Positions 25,643-34,905 of a DNA stretch of 64,000 bases are shown piece after piece. The stretch's first letter is position 1; every line of letters begins with the position of its first letter. Origin of the DNA: a bacterium (GTDB lineage Bacteria > Planctomycetota > JAFGQW01); the NCBI GenBank assembly GCA_030426805.1, contig JAUHXU010000002.1:496001-560000 (forward strand). The letters run 5' to 3'. A program made the position numbers and the translations under genes. The notes beneath the pieces are model-generated. The model did no database searches. It was not told the origin of the DNA and saw only the letters and a list, made by a program, of their open reading frames with translations.

Positions 25643-27010
25643 ATGCGGGTCGGCGCCCTGTTCCTCCTCAGCGTTCTGTCGTTCGGCATCCGGGGTGCGG
25701 CGCAAGCCGAGCCCCGGCCGCCCGCCGCCCCGGCGGGCGAGACGCTTCGCATCGATTTCCAGCACGCCGGCACCGCGACGCTCGAGACGTTCGCGCTCGA
25801 GCGGCTGACCGCGCTGCCCGGGTGGGCCGGAGCCTCCGGCCCGGCCCTCGACGACCTCGGGACCTACCGCGTCGCACTCGTCGACGCCGCCTCCGGCGAG
25901 ACGCGCTACTCGCGGGGCTACTGCACGATCTTCGAGGAGTGGCGGACGACCGCCGACGCGCGCGCGCGCCGACGTGCGTTTCGCGAGTCCGTCTCCGTGC
26001 CGATGCCGACGAGTCGGTCGCGCGTCGAGTTGCAGCGCCGCGACCTGCGGGGCCGGTTCACGACCGTGGCGAGCTTCGACGTGGACCCGCGCGGACGGGA
26101 TGTGCACCGCTACGCGACGCCCCCGGCGACCCCGCGGCTCATCCGCCTACGGGAGAGCGGCCCGCCGGCGAGCAAGGTCGACCTCGCGGTCGTCGCGGAG
26201 GGCTACCGCGCCGACGAGCTGCAGCGATTCGAGCGCGATGCGCGGGCGCTCGTCGACGCGCTCTTCGCGCTCGAGCCGTTCCGCGCCCGACGCGACGATT
26301 TCAACGTCACGCTCGTCGCGGTGGCTTCGGCGGAGTCCGGGCTCGACCGACCGCGTCAGCGACGGTTCGTCCGCACGGCGGTGGAGTCGACCTTCGATGC
26401 GCTGGGCATCGCGCGCTACATCCTCGTCGAGGACCAGCAGCGCCTCGCGGACGTGTGCGCCGGTGTGCCGCATGACCTGATCGCGGTCCTCGTCAACACG
26501 GCGAGCTACGGGGGCGGCGGGATCTACAACTGCCAGCTCACGTGCGGCGCGCGCCACCCGAATGCCGCGAAGGTGTTCGCGCACGAGTTCGGCCACCTGC
26601 TCGGCGGATTGGGTGACGAGTACTACCAGTCCGAGGTCACGTACGAGGACATCTATCCGGCCGGCGTCGAGCCGTGGGAGCCGAACATCACGCGGCTGCT
26701 CGATCCGAAGGCGCTCAAGTGGCGTCGACTCGTGACCCCGGGCACGCCGATTCCGACGCCCTGGGCGAAGCGGCGCTACGAGGACCCGCGCACGGTCGAC
26801 CGGGCGCGGGTGTTGCGCGAGGACCCCAACGCCGGTCGCGTCGGCGCGTTCGAGGGTGCGGGCTACAGTCCCCGCGGCATCTACCGACCGTCGCTCGATT
26901 GCATCATGTTCAGCGGGAGCGCCGACGGCTACTGTCCCGTGTGCCGGGCGGCACTCGACCGGGCGATCGACTGCCTCGTCGGCCGTGCGCGCCAGCGGAC
27001 CGGGCGGTAG
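25643..27010 (+). CDS. Exported M64-family metallopeptidase
   Basis: 455 aa. Signal peptide 1-22. An N-terminal beta-rich domain (to about residue 165) precedes the M64 domain with 'KVDLAVVAEGYRADEL' and the zinc site HEFGH (residues 314-318) in 'HEFGHLLGGLGDEYY', the family form of HExxH. 'PSLDCIMFSG...YCPVC' near the end is also typical of M64, whose best-known member cleaves IgA. In a free-living organism it is more likely a general extracellular protease. Follows the unknown gene at 24330 by 35 bases. Confidence 0.9.
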   Translation: MRVGALFLLSVLSFGIRGAAQAEPRPPAAPAGETLRIDFQHAGTATLETFALERLTALPGWAGASGPALDDLGTYRVALVDAASGETRYSRGYCTIFEEWRTTADARARRRAFRESVSVPMPTSRSRVELQRRDLRGRFTTVASFDVDPRGRDVHRYATPPATPRLIRLRESGPPASKVDLAVVAEGYRADELQRFERDARALVDALFALEPFRARRDDFNVTLVAVASAESGLDRPRQRRFVRTAVESTFDALGIARYILVEDQQRLADVCAGVPHDLIAVLVNTASYGGGGIYNCQLTCGARHPNAAKVFAHEFGHLLGGLGDEYYQSEVTYEDIYPAGVEPWEPNITRLLDPKALKWRRLVTPGTPIPTPWAKRRYEDPRTVDRARVLREDPNAGRVGAFEGAGYSPRGIYRPSLDCIMFSGSADGYCPVCRAALDRAIDCLVGRARQRTGR

Positions 27011-27086
27011 GGAGTCCGGTTCGACTCGGCCTTGATCTTTCACGGATGCACCCTACGATCGACGGACCCCCGTTCCGCGAGTGACG

Positions 27087-28112
27087 ATGACCCGACCCCG
27101 ACCGCTGGCGTCCCACGCCGATCCCGTCCGCCGTTGCGCATGCGCGCTGCGCGTCGGGCTCGTCGTCGCGATCGCACTCCTGTTCGCCGGATGCCCGGCG
27201 ATCGAGACCGACAAGACCGACGTCGGGATCGTCGAGGACTACGTCGGCGCGACGCTCGACATCGAGGTCACCTATCGCGCGGAGGACGGCGCCACGGTCG
27301 CCGATGAAGCGTCGGCGAACGCGTTGAGTCGCGTGCAGCTCGAGGCGGCGGCGGTCGAGACGCGCGGCTTCCGGGTGGACAGCACGCCGGATCGGCTGCT
27401 CGTTTGCAAGGCGCTCCACAACCCGCCGGGGCTGCTGCGCGACCTCGAGATCAACCGCTTCGTCGCGGCGACGCTGCTCGCCGCGGTGGAGGATCGAGAG
27501 ATCACGCTGTATCGCGGCGACGCGATCCAGTCGGAGACGCCGCTGCGGGCCCTCGTGCACGGACTGCGTGAGACCGAGGATCCGGTCGAGGTCGACTTCT
27601 CGACGCGTGCATTCGCGATCACCGACGGCGTGTCGCCGCGCCTGTTCGCGTTCGAGCGTGCCGCATTGCGCGTCCCGCTCGAGAAGGTCGTCGTCTCGTT
27701 CGAGGAGAGCGGATCCAAGATCGCGCGGATGACGCTGCGCGTCGATGACGCCGCGACGATCGATGCGATCAGCAAGGCGGTGGGGTGGCCGGAGCCCGCA
27801 CCGTCGGTCACCGACTTCGAGGCGTCCGCGCAGCGTGTGCTCGAACAGCGGCGCCTGCTCGTCGCGATCGGCGGGGTCGTCCTGATCGACGACGTGATCC
27901 GTCCCGGGGGCCAACTCGTGCTCGAGGGCGACGTGCCGACGTGGGTGGTCGCCGGGTTCGTCCGAGATCGCGACCGCCGCTGGCTCGACCCGACGCTGAC
28001 GCGGCGCTCCGGCCGCGTCGCAGGCGGCTGTCGTCTCTCTATCCGCTACGAGGGAACGACGTCGCCGGTCGAGCTCGAGCGCCTCGGCGGCCAGCCTCCT
28101 TTCACGCGCTAA
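27087..28112 (+). CDS. Lipoprotein of unknown function
   Basis: 341 aa. A hydrophobic segment ends in the lipobox LFAGC with Cys36 as the lipidated residue, so the mature protein is anchored in a membrane. The body is mixed alpha/beta and carries no recognised domain. GTG 27081 is an in-frame alternative start. It follows the M64 peptidase by 76 bases and may be co-transcribed. Confidence 0.72.
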   Translation: MTRPRPLASHADPVRRCACALRVGLVVAIALLFAGCPAIETDKTDVGIVEDYVGATLDIEVTYRAEDGATVADEASANALSRVQLEAAAVETRGFRVDSTPDRLLVCKALHNPPGLLRDLEINRFVAATLLAAVEDREITLYRGDAIQSETPLRALVHGLRETEDPVEVDFSTRAFAITDGVSPRLFAFERAALRVPLEKVVVSFEESGSKIARMTLRVDDAATIDAISKAVGWPEPAPSVTDFEASAQRVLEQRRLLVAIGGVVLIDDVIRPGGQLVLEGDVPTWVVAGFVRDRDRRWLDPTLTRRSGRVAGGCRLSIRYEGTTSPVELERLGGQPPFTR

Positions 28113-28238
28113 CGTCCCTCTCTGGGGCCCCGAAAGCGCCGCGTGCACATTTTTCGTCGCGACTTGCGGCCGTGCGTGCTTCGTAAATCGTTGCGGCACA
28201 ACCGCCTCTGAGCACCCTCCGATTCTAAGCGGCTCGCC

Positions 28239-28266
28239 TTGCGCCAGGTGATCCAGCTTGTATAGT
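28239..28266 (+). promoter_or_regulatory. Probable promoter of the PcRGLX-like gene
   Basis: TATAGT (28261-28266) is a good -10, with TTGCGC (28239-28244) 16 bases upstream as a weaker -35. The surrounding spacer is AT-richer than the genes. The predicted start leaves a leader of about 50 bases before the ATG at 28324. Confidence 0.5.
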
Positions 28267-28323
28267 TCGTTCAAATCATCTGCTTTGTGTGGATGGTCTC
28301 GGGTGGAGACCCGGAGGGGACTG

Positions 28324-31275
28324 ATGAAATACGGAGTGAGCCTCGTAGGCGCGTTGCTGGGACTCGTCCTGGCCTCTGCCGCGAGCAGTCAGAACCTCGA
28401 TCTCCCGATTCGGGTGTTCGAGACGGCAAATGTGGCCCGGTACGGGGCCTACGTGACGACGGGCGTGCCGCTGCCGCTCGACCAGGCGATTCGCTCGGTC
28501 GATCGGTTGGGTGTGTTCGCAGAGTCGGGGCACCAGGTGCCCGCGCAGTTCAAGGTGCTCGCGCGCTGGCACGGCGCGGCGTCCGACACGACGAAGCCGA
28601 TCAAGTGGCTCCTCGTGACGGTACACGTCGAAGGTCGTGCGGGTAGCCGTGAGGTGCTGTGGCTGCGTGACGAGACGCGCGCCCACATGCCCGAAGGGCG
28701 GATGGTCAAGGAGTCCAGCACCGGGGTCAGTGTCGACACCGGACCGCTGAAGTTCACGATCTCCAACCAGCGTGGCAACCTGTTCGACACGCTGTCGGTG
28801 CTCGGACGACCGGTGCTGCAGTCGTCGACCGCGACGGGCTTCGTCGTGCGGGACTACAACGGCAACGCATTCTCGTCGGCCGCGATCGCGCCGTCGAGCG
28901 TCGTCGTCGAGGAGAACGGCATCCACCGCGCGGTGATCAAGGTCACCGGCACGCACTCCGACGGGCAGAACAACCTGTTGGAATACACGGTCCGCATCCA
29001 CGCCTACTCGGGTGAGACCGGCGTGCGCGTGTTCTACTCGCTTCGCAACCCGAACTCCTACGGCTACGCGACGACGGCGGGTCCCGTCTACCTGCAGGAC
29101 GTGCGCCTCGACCTCGCGTGCCGCCTCGGCTCGCAGCCGGCCGCGGTCGCGTTCCGCGACGAGACCTACAGCCTCGGCGCCGGTCAGGTGCGCGAGTTGC
29201 AGCAGGACATGGCCGGCGCGACGAGCACCTCGGCCGTGACCGATACCAACCTGAACCTGCACGACAACTTCGTGCGGCGTATCGTCGACGAGAACGGCAT
29301 TCTGGTCACGACCGACGGCGGCATGGACGACGGTGACGAGTCGGGTCGCGATCCCGGCTACATGAACGTCTTCCGCGGCGACGCCGGCGTCGTCGTCGGC
29401 CTGCGCGACTTCTGGCAGAACTTCCCGAAGTCGCTCACCGCTCGCGGGGACGGCTCCGTCTCGGTCGGCATCCTGCCGGCGTTCGGCGACTACAACGACG
29501 ACGGCTACTACCAGCGCGCGCCGGTTCCGCCGACCGCGAAGGACGACTACACGTTCGGCGGCGGCCGCCAGAAGACCCACGAGATCTACCTGCACTTCTA
29601 CGCGGCGGGCGACGATCCGGGGTTCGACGCGGTCGAGCAGTTCAACACGCCGCTCGTCGCGATGGCGTCGCCCGACGTCTACCTCGACTCGCGTGCGATC
29701 CAGTACGGAGCCCACGTCGAGGACTGGTACAAGAACGCGCAGTTCTCGCGCGACACGGCGATCGACCTGGATCGTTGGGAGCGCTTCCAGCGGATGAAGT
29801 GGGATCCGGTCGCGGTCGACTACCAGTCGTTGCTCGGCCACGTCACCTACCACGAGTTCCGTCGTCGCGGCGGAACGTGGGGCGGTCGGCAGTTCTACGG
29901 CTGGATGAACTACGGCGACACGCCGTGGGGCGACGGCTACTGCCAGGGCCACTACGACTGGCCGTTCTCGACGCTGTTCTCGGCGATCCGCGGTGAGGAT
30001 CCGGAACTGCTCGAACTCGGCAAGGTCATGGCGCGCCACCGGATGGACATCGACCAGTATCACACGACCGCGGACCGCTCGAACATCAGCGGCGGGCAGC
30101 GGTTCGAGAAGGGCGAGCACCACGGGGACATGACCGTGCCCCCGACGCCGAGCCACACGTGGATCCACGGCATGCTGCTCTACTGGGCGATGACCGGTGA
30201 CGAGTTCGCCAAGGAAGCCGCGCTCGAGACGCTCGCGTTCTACGACGCCTACTGGAGCCGCATGGGGGCGCCGACCTACGGCCTCACCCACGAGGCGCGC
30301 ACCGGTGGCTGGTCGCTGATGGGGCTCACCGAGCTCTACGACTACTGCTACGAGCCGCGGGCGTTGCAACTCGCCAAGCGCATCGTGCAGGCGTTCGTCA
30401 ACTACGAGACCGCCGAGAACACGAGCGGCTACTACCTGGCCGGCAACAGCTACCAGATGCCGTGGATGCTCGGCATCTACATGAACGGCCTCGGGAAGTA
30501 CTACCACCACACCGGTCAGCGCGATCGGATGGCGGGGCAGCTGCTCGACCGGATGGCGAAGTGGTTCACGTCGGGGCAGAACGGCTTCGGGCCGCTCGCC
30601 GGCGGCACCGGGGCGCGCAACGCCTACACGCCGTACACGATGTGGTACTTCTGGCACCCGGATCCGAACCAGCGGAGCCAGATGCGCCGTGTGAACATGG
30701 CCCACATCATCGACGGCCTGTCCTACGCGTATCTCGCGACCGGCACGGACCTGTATCAGGACACCGCGCTCGCGATCGGCAGCGACCTGTGGCGTTACTA
30801 CTCGTCGCAGTCCACGACGCTCGACCGCGACGATCCGAAGGAACTCGTGCCGATCACGATGCGTCCGACGACCTATCCGCGGTCGGAGTCGAAGATCCTC
30901 GGTTGGCTGTCGCGCTACGGCAAGGTCGTGCACTTCGCGGAATACATGCGACGCACGGCGCCGCCGATCGTGTGCGAGGTCTTCCCGAAGAAGCCGGCCG
31001 ACGGTTGGACGTCGCTGCGCTTCCGCGTCACGCGTAACCACCCGATCGCGCCGGAGGGGTGGCGTACCTACAGTGGCACGCTCCGCGTCGGGTCGGTCGA
31101 CGTCACCGATGTGGTGAGTCGCTACTTCCGCCACGACCCGGGTGCGTTCCGGGAGACGTGGTTCGCGCCGGTGCCGTTCGGCCCGGGCGATCGATTCGAG
31201 TTCGACATGATCGTCTGGGACGGTCCCTGGGTGCACCAGGTGGTCCAGCCCGTCGGCGGCACGTCGATCGAGTAG
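28324..31275 (+). CDS. PcRGLX/YetA-like exo-rhamnogalacturonan lyase family protein
   Basis: 983 aa, exported (signal peptide 1-22, ending in ASAASSQ). The layout fits the PL26-type three-domain lyases: an N-terminal RIFT barrel (about 25-125, 'ARYGAYVTTGVPLPLDQ'), a central beta-sandwich (about 130-470) and a C-terminal alpha/alpha toroid rich in Trp/Tyr/His (about 480-890), then a small beta domain. Family members release unsaturated disaccharides from rhamnogalacturonan I. 'HHGDMTVPPTPSHTWIHG' and 'YHEFRRRGGTWGG' are candidate active-site loops. The true substrate here is not known; marine sulfated polysaccharides are possible. ATG 28324 begins the signal peptide. Confidence 0.8.
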   Translation: MKYGVSLVGALLGLVLASAASSQNLDLPIRVFETANVARYGAYVTTGVPLPLDQAIRSVDRLGVFAESGHQVPAQFKVLARWHGAASDTTKPIKWLLVTVHVEGRAGSREVLWLRDETRAHMPEGRMVKESSTGVSVDTGPLKFTISNQRGNLFDTLSVLGRPVLQSSTATGFVVRDYNGNAFSSAAIAPSSVVVEENGIHRAVIKVTGTHSDGQNNLLEYTVRIHAYSGETGVRVFYSLRNPNSYGYATTAGPVYLQDVRLDLACRLGSQPAAVAFRDETYSLGAGQVRELQQDMAGATSTSAVTDTNLNLHDNFVRRIVDENGILVTTDGGMDDGDESGRDPGYMNVFRGDAGVVVGLRDFWQNFPKSLTARGDGSVSVGILPAFGDYNDDGYYQRAPVPPTAKDDYTFGGGRQKTHEIYLHFYAAGDDPGFDAVEQFNTPLVAMASPDVYLDSRAIQYGAHVEDWYKNAQFSRDTAIDLDRWERFQRMKWDPVAVDYQSLLGHVTYHEFRRRGGTWGGRQFYGWMNYGDTPWGDGYCQGHYDWPFSTLFSAIRGEDPELLELGKVMARHRMDIDQYHTTADRSNISGGQRFEKGEHHGDMTVPPTPSHTWIHGMLLYWAMTGDEFAKEAALETLAFYDAYWSRMGAPTYGLTHEARTGGWSLMGLTELYDYCYEPRALQLAKRIVQAFVNYETAENTSGYYLAGNSYQMPWMLGIYMNGLGKYYHHTGQRDRMAGQLLDRMAKWFTSGQNGFGPLAGGTGARNAYTPYTMWYFWHPDPNQRSQMRRVNMAHIIDGLSYAYLATGTDLYQDTALAIGSDLWRYYSSQSTTLDRDDPKELVPITMRPTTYPRSESKILGWLSRYGKVVHFAEYMRRTAPPIVCEVFPKKPADGWTSLRFRVTRNHPIAPEGWRTYSGTLRVGSVDVTDVVSRYFRHDPGAFRETWFAPVPFGPGDRFEFDMIVWDGPWVHQVVQPVGGTSIE

Positions 31276-31288
31276 AGTCGAACGACGC

Positions 31289-31774
31289 TTACGAGCGGAG
31301 GGCGGCGACCGTGCGAGCAGCGCGAGTCGCCGCCCTTCGCACGTACGGATTGAGAGCGAACGGCAACCAGGCCGTCGCGAGCGCGTCGCCGTCGAGACGA
31401 TCGAGGATCGCGCCGGCTCGCTCGTTCGCGATCGTCACCGCGGCGTCGCGTTCGGCGAGCGCGATCGCGGCGCATCCGTCGGTGAGCGCGCGCGTCGCGG
31501 CTCGACCGTCGCCGGCATCGAGCACGAGGTCGACGCGTTCGTGCAACCCGTCGTCCGGCTCGGTCACGAGGGTCGCGCGCGGTGTGAGCGCGGCGCGTGC
31601 AAGCGCGTTCCGCCACGCCTCGGCCGTCGATGCGTCGAACGCATCGATCCGCACGCGGACCGGTCGCACGCGGGTCATCGCGACGATGACCGCGTCGATC
31701 AGCCGCTCGCGGACCGCCGGCACGTCGACGATCCCTACCACGAGATCGTCTGGACGCGGCAGCTCGTGCGACAC
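31289..31774 (-). CDS. Hypothetical protein
   Basis: 161 aa from GTG 31774 (the frame extends to 31864, but the extra N-terminus looks non-coding and would overlap the opposite promoter). Alternating Val/Ile/Leu strands with Asp/Arg-rich helices ('VVGIVDVPAVRERLIDAVIVAMTRVRPVRV') suggest a small alpha/beta protein. No family was recognised. It is convergent with the lyase gene (13 bases) and divergent from the kinase gene. Composition and third-position GC support real coding, but only moderately. Confidence 0.5.
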   Translation of the reverse strand: MSHELPRPDDLVVGIVDVPAVRERLIDAVIVAMTRVRPVRVRIDAFDASTAEAWRNALARAALTPRATLVTEPDDGLHERVDLVLDAGDGRAATRALTDGCAAIALAERDAAVTIANERAGAILDRLDGDALATAWLPFALNPYVRRAATRAARTVAALRS

Positions 31775-31809
31775 AGGCGGCAGCCGCCTGTTCACGCCAC
31801 GGGCAGGGT

Positions 31810-31818
31810 TGCTATAAT
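31810..31818 (+). promoter_or_regulatory. Extended -10 promoter (TGCTATAAT)
   Basis: A perfect TATAAT preceded by the extended -10 TGN. A weak -35-like TTCACG (31791-31796) lies 16 bases upstream. The transcript would start near 31825 and carry a leader of about 210 bases to the kinase ATG, including the TCGGTTACGG repeat. Confidence 0.65.
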
Positions 31819-31850
31819 CGGGCGGTCGCATTCGGGGGTGCGCTGGGCAT

Positions 31851-31882
31851 TCGGTTACGGACAATGAGACAATCGGTTACGG
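31851..31882 (+). repeat. Direct repeat TCGGTTACGG x2 in the kinase leader
   Basis: The 10-mer TCGGTTACGG occurs at 31851-31860 and 31873-31882, 22 bases apart start to start, about two turns of the helix. Such spacing suits a dimeric DNA-binding protein on one face, or an RNA element in the leader. Confidence 0.5.
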
Positions 31883-32034
31883 GGGTCGTGAACGAGCCTC
31901 CGTGCCGTCGGACCTCTCGGTCTTCGGCGATCCGGCGGGGCGACGTTTAGCGGAATTGCGCGTGGCGCGTCGTCGACGGCCACGAACCGGCCCGCGCACC
32001 ACGACGCGAGCAACGAGTCGAGACGAAAGGGCGG

Positions 32035-34266
32035 ATGACGGGGCGCATGGCGAAGAACACGAAGCGACGCAGCACGACCGAGACGACCGCCTCGAAATCC
32101 ACGAAGAAACCCGCCAAGCGACCCGCCAGGAAACCCGCCAAGAAGACCACGCGGCGCCGCGCGAAAGCGCCCGCGAGTCCGGGCGCCGACGTGCTCGACA
32201 CGAGCGCGCTCCCCGCGTCCCTCGCCGAGCGCCTCGAGGCGCTCGATGCGCGTCTGGCCGAATCGGGCGAGGCCGAAGCCGGCGCGCTCCACTTCGAGCG
32301 CGCCCGGACACTGCGCGACCTCGAACGCCACGACGACGCGATCGCGTCCTACGGCGACGCCGCGGACGCGTTCGGCACGATCGGCGATTCGGCGGCGCGC
32401 GATCGCGCCCGCGCGTACGTGGCGCTCGCGCACATCCTCCGCGGTCGCGCGCGCGATCGTGGCGCTGCGGCGAAGATCCTCGACGGGCTCGCCGACGCCG
32501 ACGAACCGGTGCACGCGGCGGTCGCACACTTCCGCGGCCTGCTCGCGTTCGCCGCCGGCGATCGTCAAGCCGCGCGCCTGCATCTGTTGCGCGCCGTGAA
32601 GGCCGCGCGCCGCAGCGGGCGTCACGATGACGAGGCGCTCGCCTACGACAGCCTCTCCGACCTCTACCGCGAGTTGGGCGAGGCGGGTCGGTCGGAGGCC
32701 TACCTGTTCAAGGCGCTCGAACTCAAGCGGCTCATCCACGACTACTTCGGCCAGGCGGTCACGCTCGGCTTGCTCGGCAAGTTGTGCCTGATGCTCGAGC
32801 GCTACCCGAAGGCGCAACACTACCTCGAAGAGGGGCTCACGCTGTCGCGCGAGTGCGGGGATGCGCGCCGCGTCGCGTCGACGATGGGCGACCTCGGGCG
32901 CTCGATGGTCGGCCAGGGCAAGCTCGACCAGGCCGACAAGAAGCTCAAGATGGGGCTGATGTTCGCGAAGCGGCTGCGCGACGGCGAGCGCGGCGAGGCC
33001 GTGGTGGCCGACATCACGAAGGAACTCGCGGAGGTCGCACGCCGCAGCGGTCGACTCGGCGAGGCGCGGAAACGCCTCGATACCGCGTCGGAGACGTATC
33101 GCAAGGCGAACGTGCCCGGCGGCGCCGCGATCACCGATTGCCTGCGCGCGAACATCCACTTCGAGCAGGGCGACCCGCGATCGGCGTGCACGCTGCTCGA
33201 GGGCGCGACGAAGGTGCTGCGCAAACACGGTGGCGCGACCGAACTCGTGCCGGCGCTCGGCCTGATGGCGCAGGCGAAGTTCGAGGTCGGCCAGCGCGAC
33301 GACGCGATCGCGATCCTCACCGAAGCGTCCAAGGTCGCGCGCAAGCACTGCCTCTTCCGCGAACTCGAGGCCGTCGAGCGCGAGAAGGGGCGCCTCGAGC
33401 AGACGCGTCCGGATCAAGGGCACGACGGCTCGTCGTTGCGGTTCTTCCGCGAGTTTTGCCTCTACGGCATGCGCGGCACCGTCAAGGAATACAAGATCAT
33501 CCGCGAGATCGGCGAGGGCACCGCGGGGGTCGTCTACGAGGCGATGGACGAGGCGATGCCGCGTCGTGTCGCGATCAAGATGCTCAAGCCGTCGCTGTCC
33601 AGCGACGCCGAGCAGGTCGCGCGGTTCCGGCGCGAACTCGAGGCGGTCGGACTCGTCGACCATCCCGCGGTGATGAAGATCTACGCGTGCGGTCGGAACG
33701 ACGATCGCTTCTTCTACGTCACCGACTACCTGCCGGGGCCGTCGCTGCACAACCGGATGCAGTCGGACGGCGCGATCGCATTCGACGACGCGCTGCCGTT
33801 GATGCGTCGCGTCGCGGACGCGGTCGCCGCGGTCCACCACGCCGGCGTCGTGCACCGCGACCTCAAGCCGGGCAACATGCTGCTCGACGGGGACGGTGAA
33901 CCCGTCGTCGTGGACTTCGGCATCGCCGGCAAGCGCGGCAAGGTGCCGTCCGCCGAGGACGGCGCGATCATGGGCACGTTCCTCTACATGCCGCTCGAGG
34001 CGATGAATCCGCGCGCGGTCCCGGCGTTCGAGTGGGACGTGTTCGCGCTCGGCGTCAGCTTCTTCGAGCTGCTGACGGGACGGTTGCCCTTCCCCGCCGA
34101 GACGTTCCCGGCGCTCGTCGAGCGCTTGCAGGAGGGCAAGCCCGCGACGATGAAAGCGGCGCACGCACCGGCACCGGTGCGCAAGACGATCGGCGCGATG
34201 CTCGCGAAGGATCCGGCGGACCGCCCGACCGCGTCGGCGGTCGCCGAGGTGCTCGCCGCGCTCTGA
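32035..34266 (+). CDS. TPR-repeat Ser/Thr protein kinase (Hanks type)
   Basis: 743 aa, no membrane segment. Residues 1-45 form a Lys/Arg/Pro/Thr-rich tail like a histone H1 or DNA-binding tail. Residues about 55-470 are TPR-like helical repeats. The kinase domain fills 484-743: glycine loop 'GEGTAGVVYEA', Lys in 'VAIKML', HRDLKPGN (about 606), DFG (about 626), and 'WDVFALGVSFFELLTGRLPFP'. The APE motif is altered to 'MPLEAM'. All ATP- and Mg-binding residues are kept, so it is probably active. The order (TPR then kinase) is the reverse of most bacterial PknB-like receptors. ATG 32047 is also possible. Confidence 0.9.
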   Translation: MTGRMAKNTKRRSTTETTASKSTKKPAKRPARKPAKKTTRRRAKAPASPGADVLDTSALPASLAERLEALDARLAESGEAEAGALHFERARTLRDLERHDDAIASYGDAADAFGTIGDSAARDRARAYVALAHILRGRARDRGAAAKILDGLADADEPVHAAVAHFRGLLAFAAGDRQAARLHLLRAVKAARRSGRHDDEALAYDSLSDLYRELGEAGRSEAYLFKALELKRLIHDYFGQAVTLGLLGKLCLMLERYPKAQHYLEEGLTLSRECGDARRVASTMGDLGRSMVGQGKLDQADKKLKMGLMFAKRLRDGERGEAVVADITKELAEVARRSGRLGEARKRLDTASETYRKANVPGGAAITDCLRANIHFEQGDPRSACTLLEGATKVLRKHGGATELVPALGLMAQAKFEVGQRDDAIAILTEASKVARKHCLFRELEAVEREKGRLEQTRPDQGHDGSSLRFFREFCLYGMRGTVKEYKIIREIGEGTAGVVYEAMDEAMPRRVAIKMLKPSLSSDAEQVARFRRELEAVGLVDHPAVMKIYACGRNDDRFFYVTDYLPGPSLHNRMQSDGAIAFDDALPLMRRVADAVAAVHHAGVVHRDLKPGNMLLDGDGEPVVVDFGIAGKRGKVPSAEDGAIMGTFLYMPLEAMNPRAVPAFEWDVFALGVSFFELLTGRLPFPAETFPALVERLQEGKPATMKAAHAPAPVRKTIGAMLAKDPADRPTASAVAEVLAAL

Positions 34267-34269
34267 CCG

Positions 34270-34905
34270 CTACGGTCCTTCGGGTGGGCGCGCGTCGATC
34301 GGGTGGCGCGACCAGGCCGGTCGGGCCATTGCCGCCGCGGCGGCTTCGCACGCGACGATCGCCGGGTGGCCGAGGTCGGCGATCGCGTCGAGGAACGCCG
34401 TCCATCCGCTCGCGCCGGTCGCGCGGTCGGGTCCGTCGAGCAGCAACCAGGTCGCCCCGGCGCCGAGCGCGCGTGCGACGGCGACCTCGACGCATCGAGC
34501 GGGCGTCAACGCGTCGGGCCCCGCGCCGAGCAGACCTCGCAACGACCAGCGCGCGACGGCGGCCTCGAGCGCCTCGATCGCCGGCGCATCGACACGCCGC
34601 ACGCCGATCGCGAGGTTCTCCTCGACGGTGAGGTGCGGGAAGAGGCCACCGCCGGCCGGGACGTAGCCCACGCCGCGGCGTGCGGGGCGCACGTGCCGAC
34701 CGCCGTCTGCGTCGGTGAGCAATCGCCCTGCGACGCGGACGTGCCCGGCGCGCGGTCGACGCAACCCGGCGATCGTCTCGACGAGCGCGGTCTTGCCCGC
34801 ACCCGGGTCGCCCACGACGAGCGCGAACGGGCCGGCGTCGCGCAGTTGGAGGCGAACGTCGCGCTCGCGGTCCCGGGCCGTGACGTCGATGTCGAACGCG
34901 CTCAT
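34270..34905 (-). CDS. ABC ATPase-like protein with degenerate catalytic motifs (ModC-like)
   Basis: 211 aa, aligned along its length with molybdate-type ABC ATPases. Walker A is intact (GDPGAGKT, residues 32-39). The Q-loop Gln is replaced ('GYVPAGGGLFPHLTVEENL'), the LSGGQ signature reads LTPARC, Walker B ends LLLDGP instead of LLLDEP, losing the catalytic Glu, and no switch His is visible. It may bind but not efficiently hydrolyse ATP. ATGA overlap with the fused permease gene shows they are co-translated. 'ABC importer subunit, activity doubtful' is the safest call. Confidence 0.78.
   Translation of the reverse strand: MSAFDIDVTARDRERDVRLQLRDAGPFALVVGDPGAGKTALVETIAGLRRPRAGHVRVAGRLLTDADGGRHVRPARRGVGYVPAGGGLFPHLTVEENLAIGVRRVDAPAIEALEAAVARWSLRGLLGAGPDALTPARCVEVAVARALGAGATWLLLDGPDRATGASGWTAFLDAIADLGHPAIVACEAAAAAMARPAWSRHPIDARPPEGP

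Noticed and set aside
31775..31864. Longer N-terminus of the hypothetical gene at 31289-31774
   Set aside because: It would overlap a strong promoter on the other strand and its composition is not protein-like.
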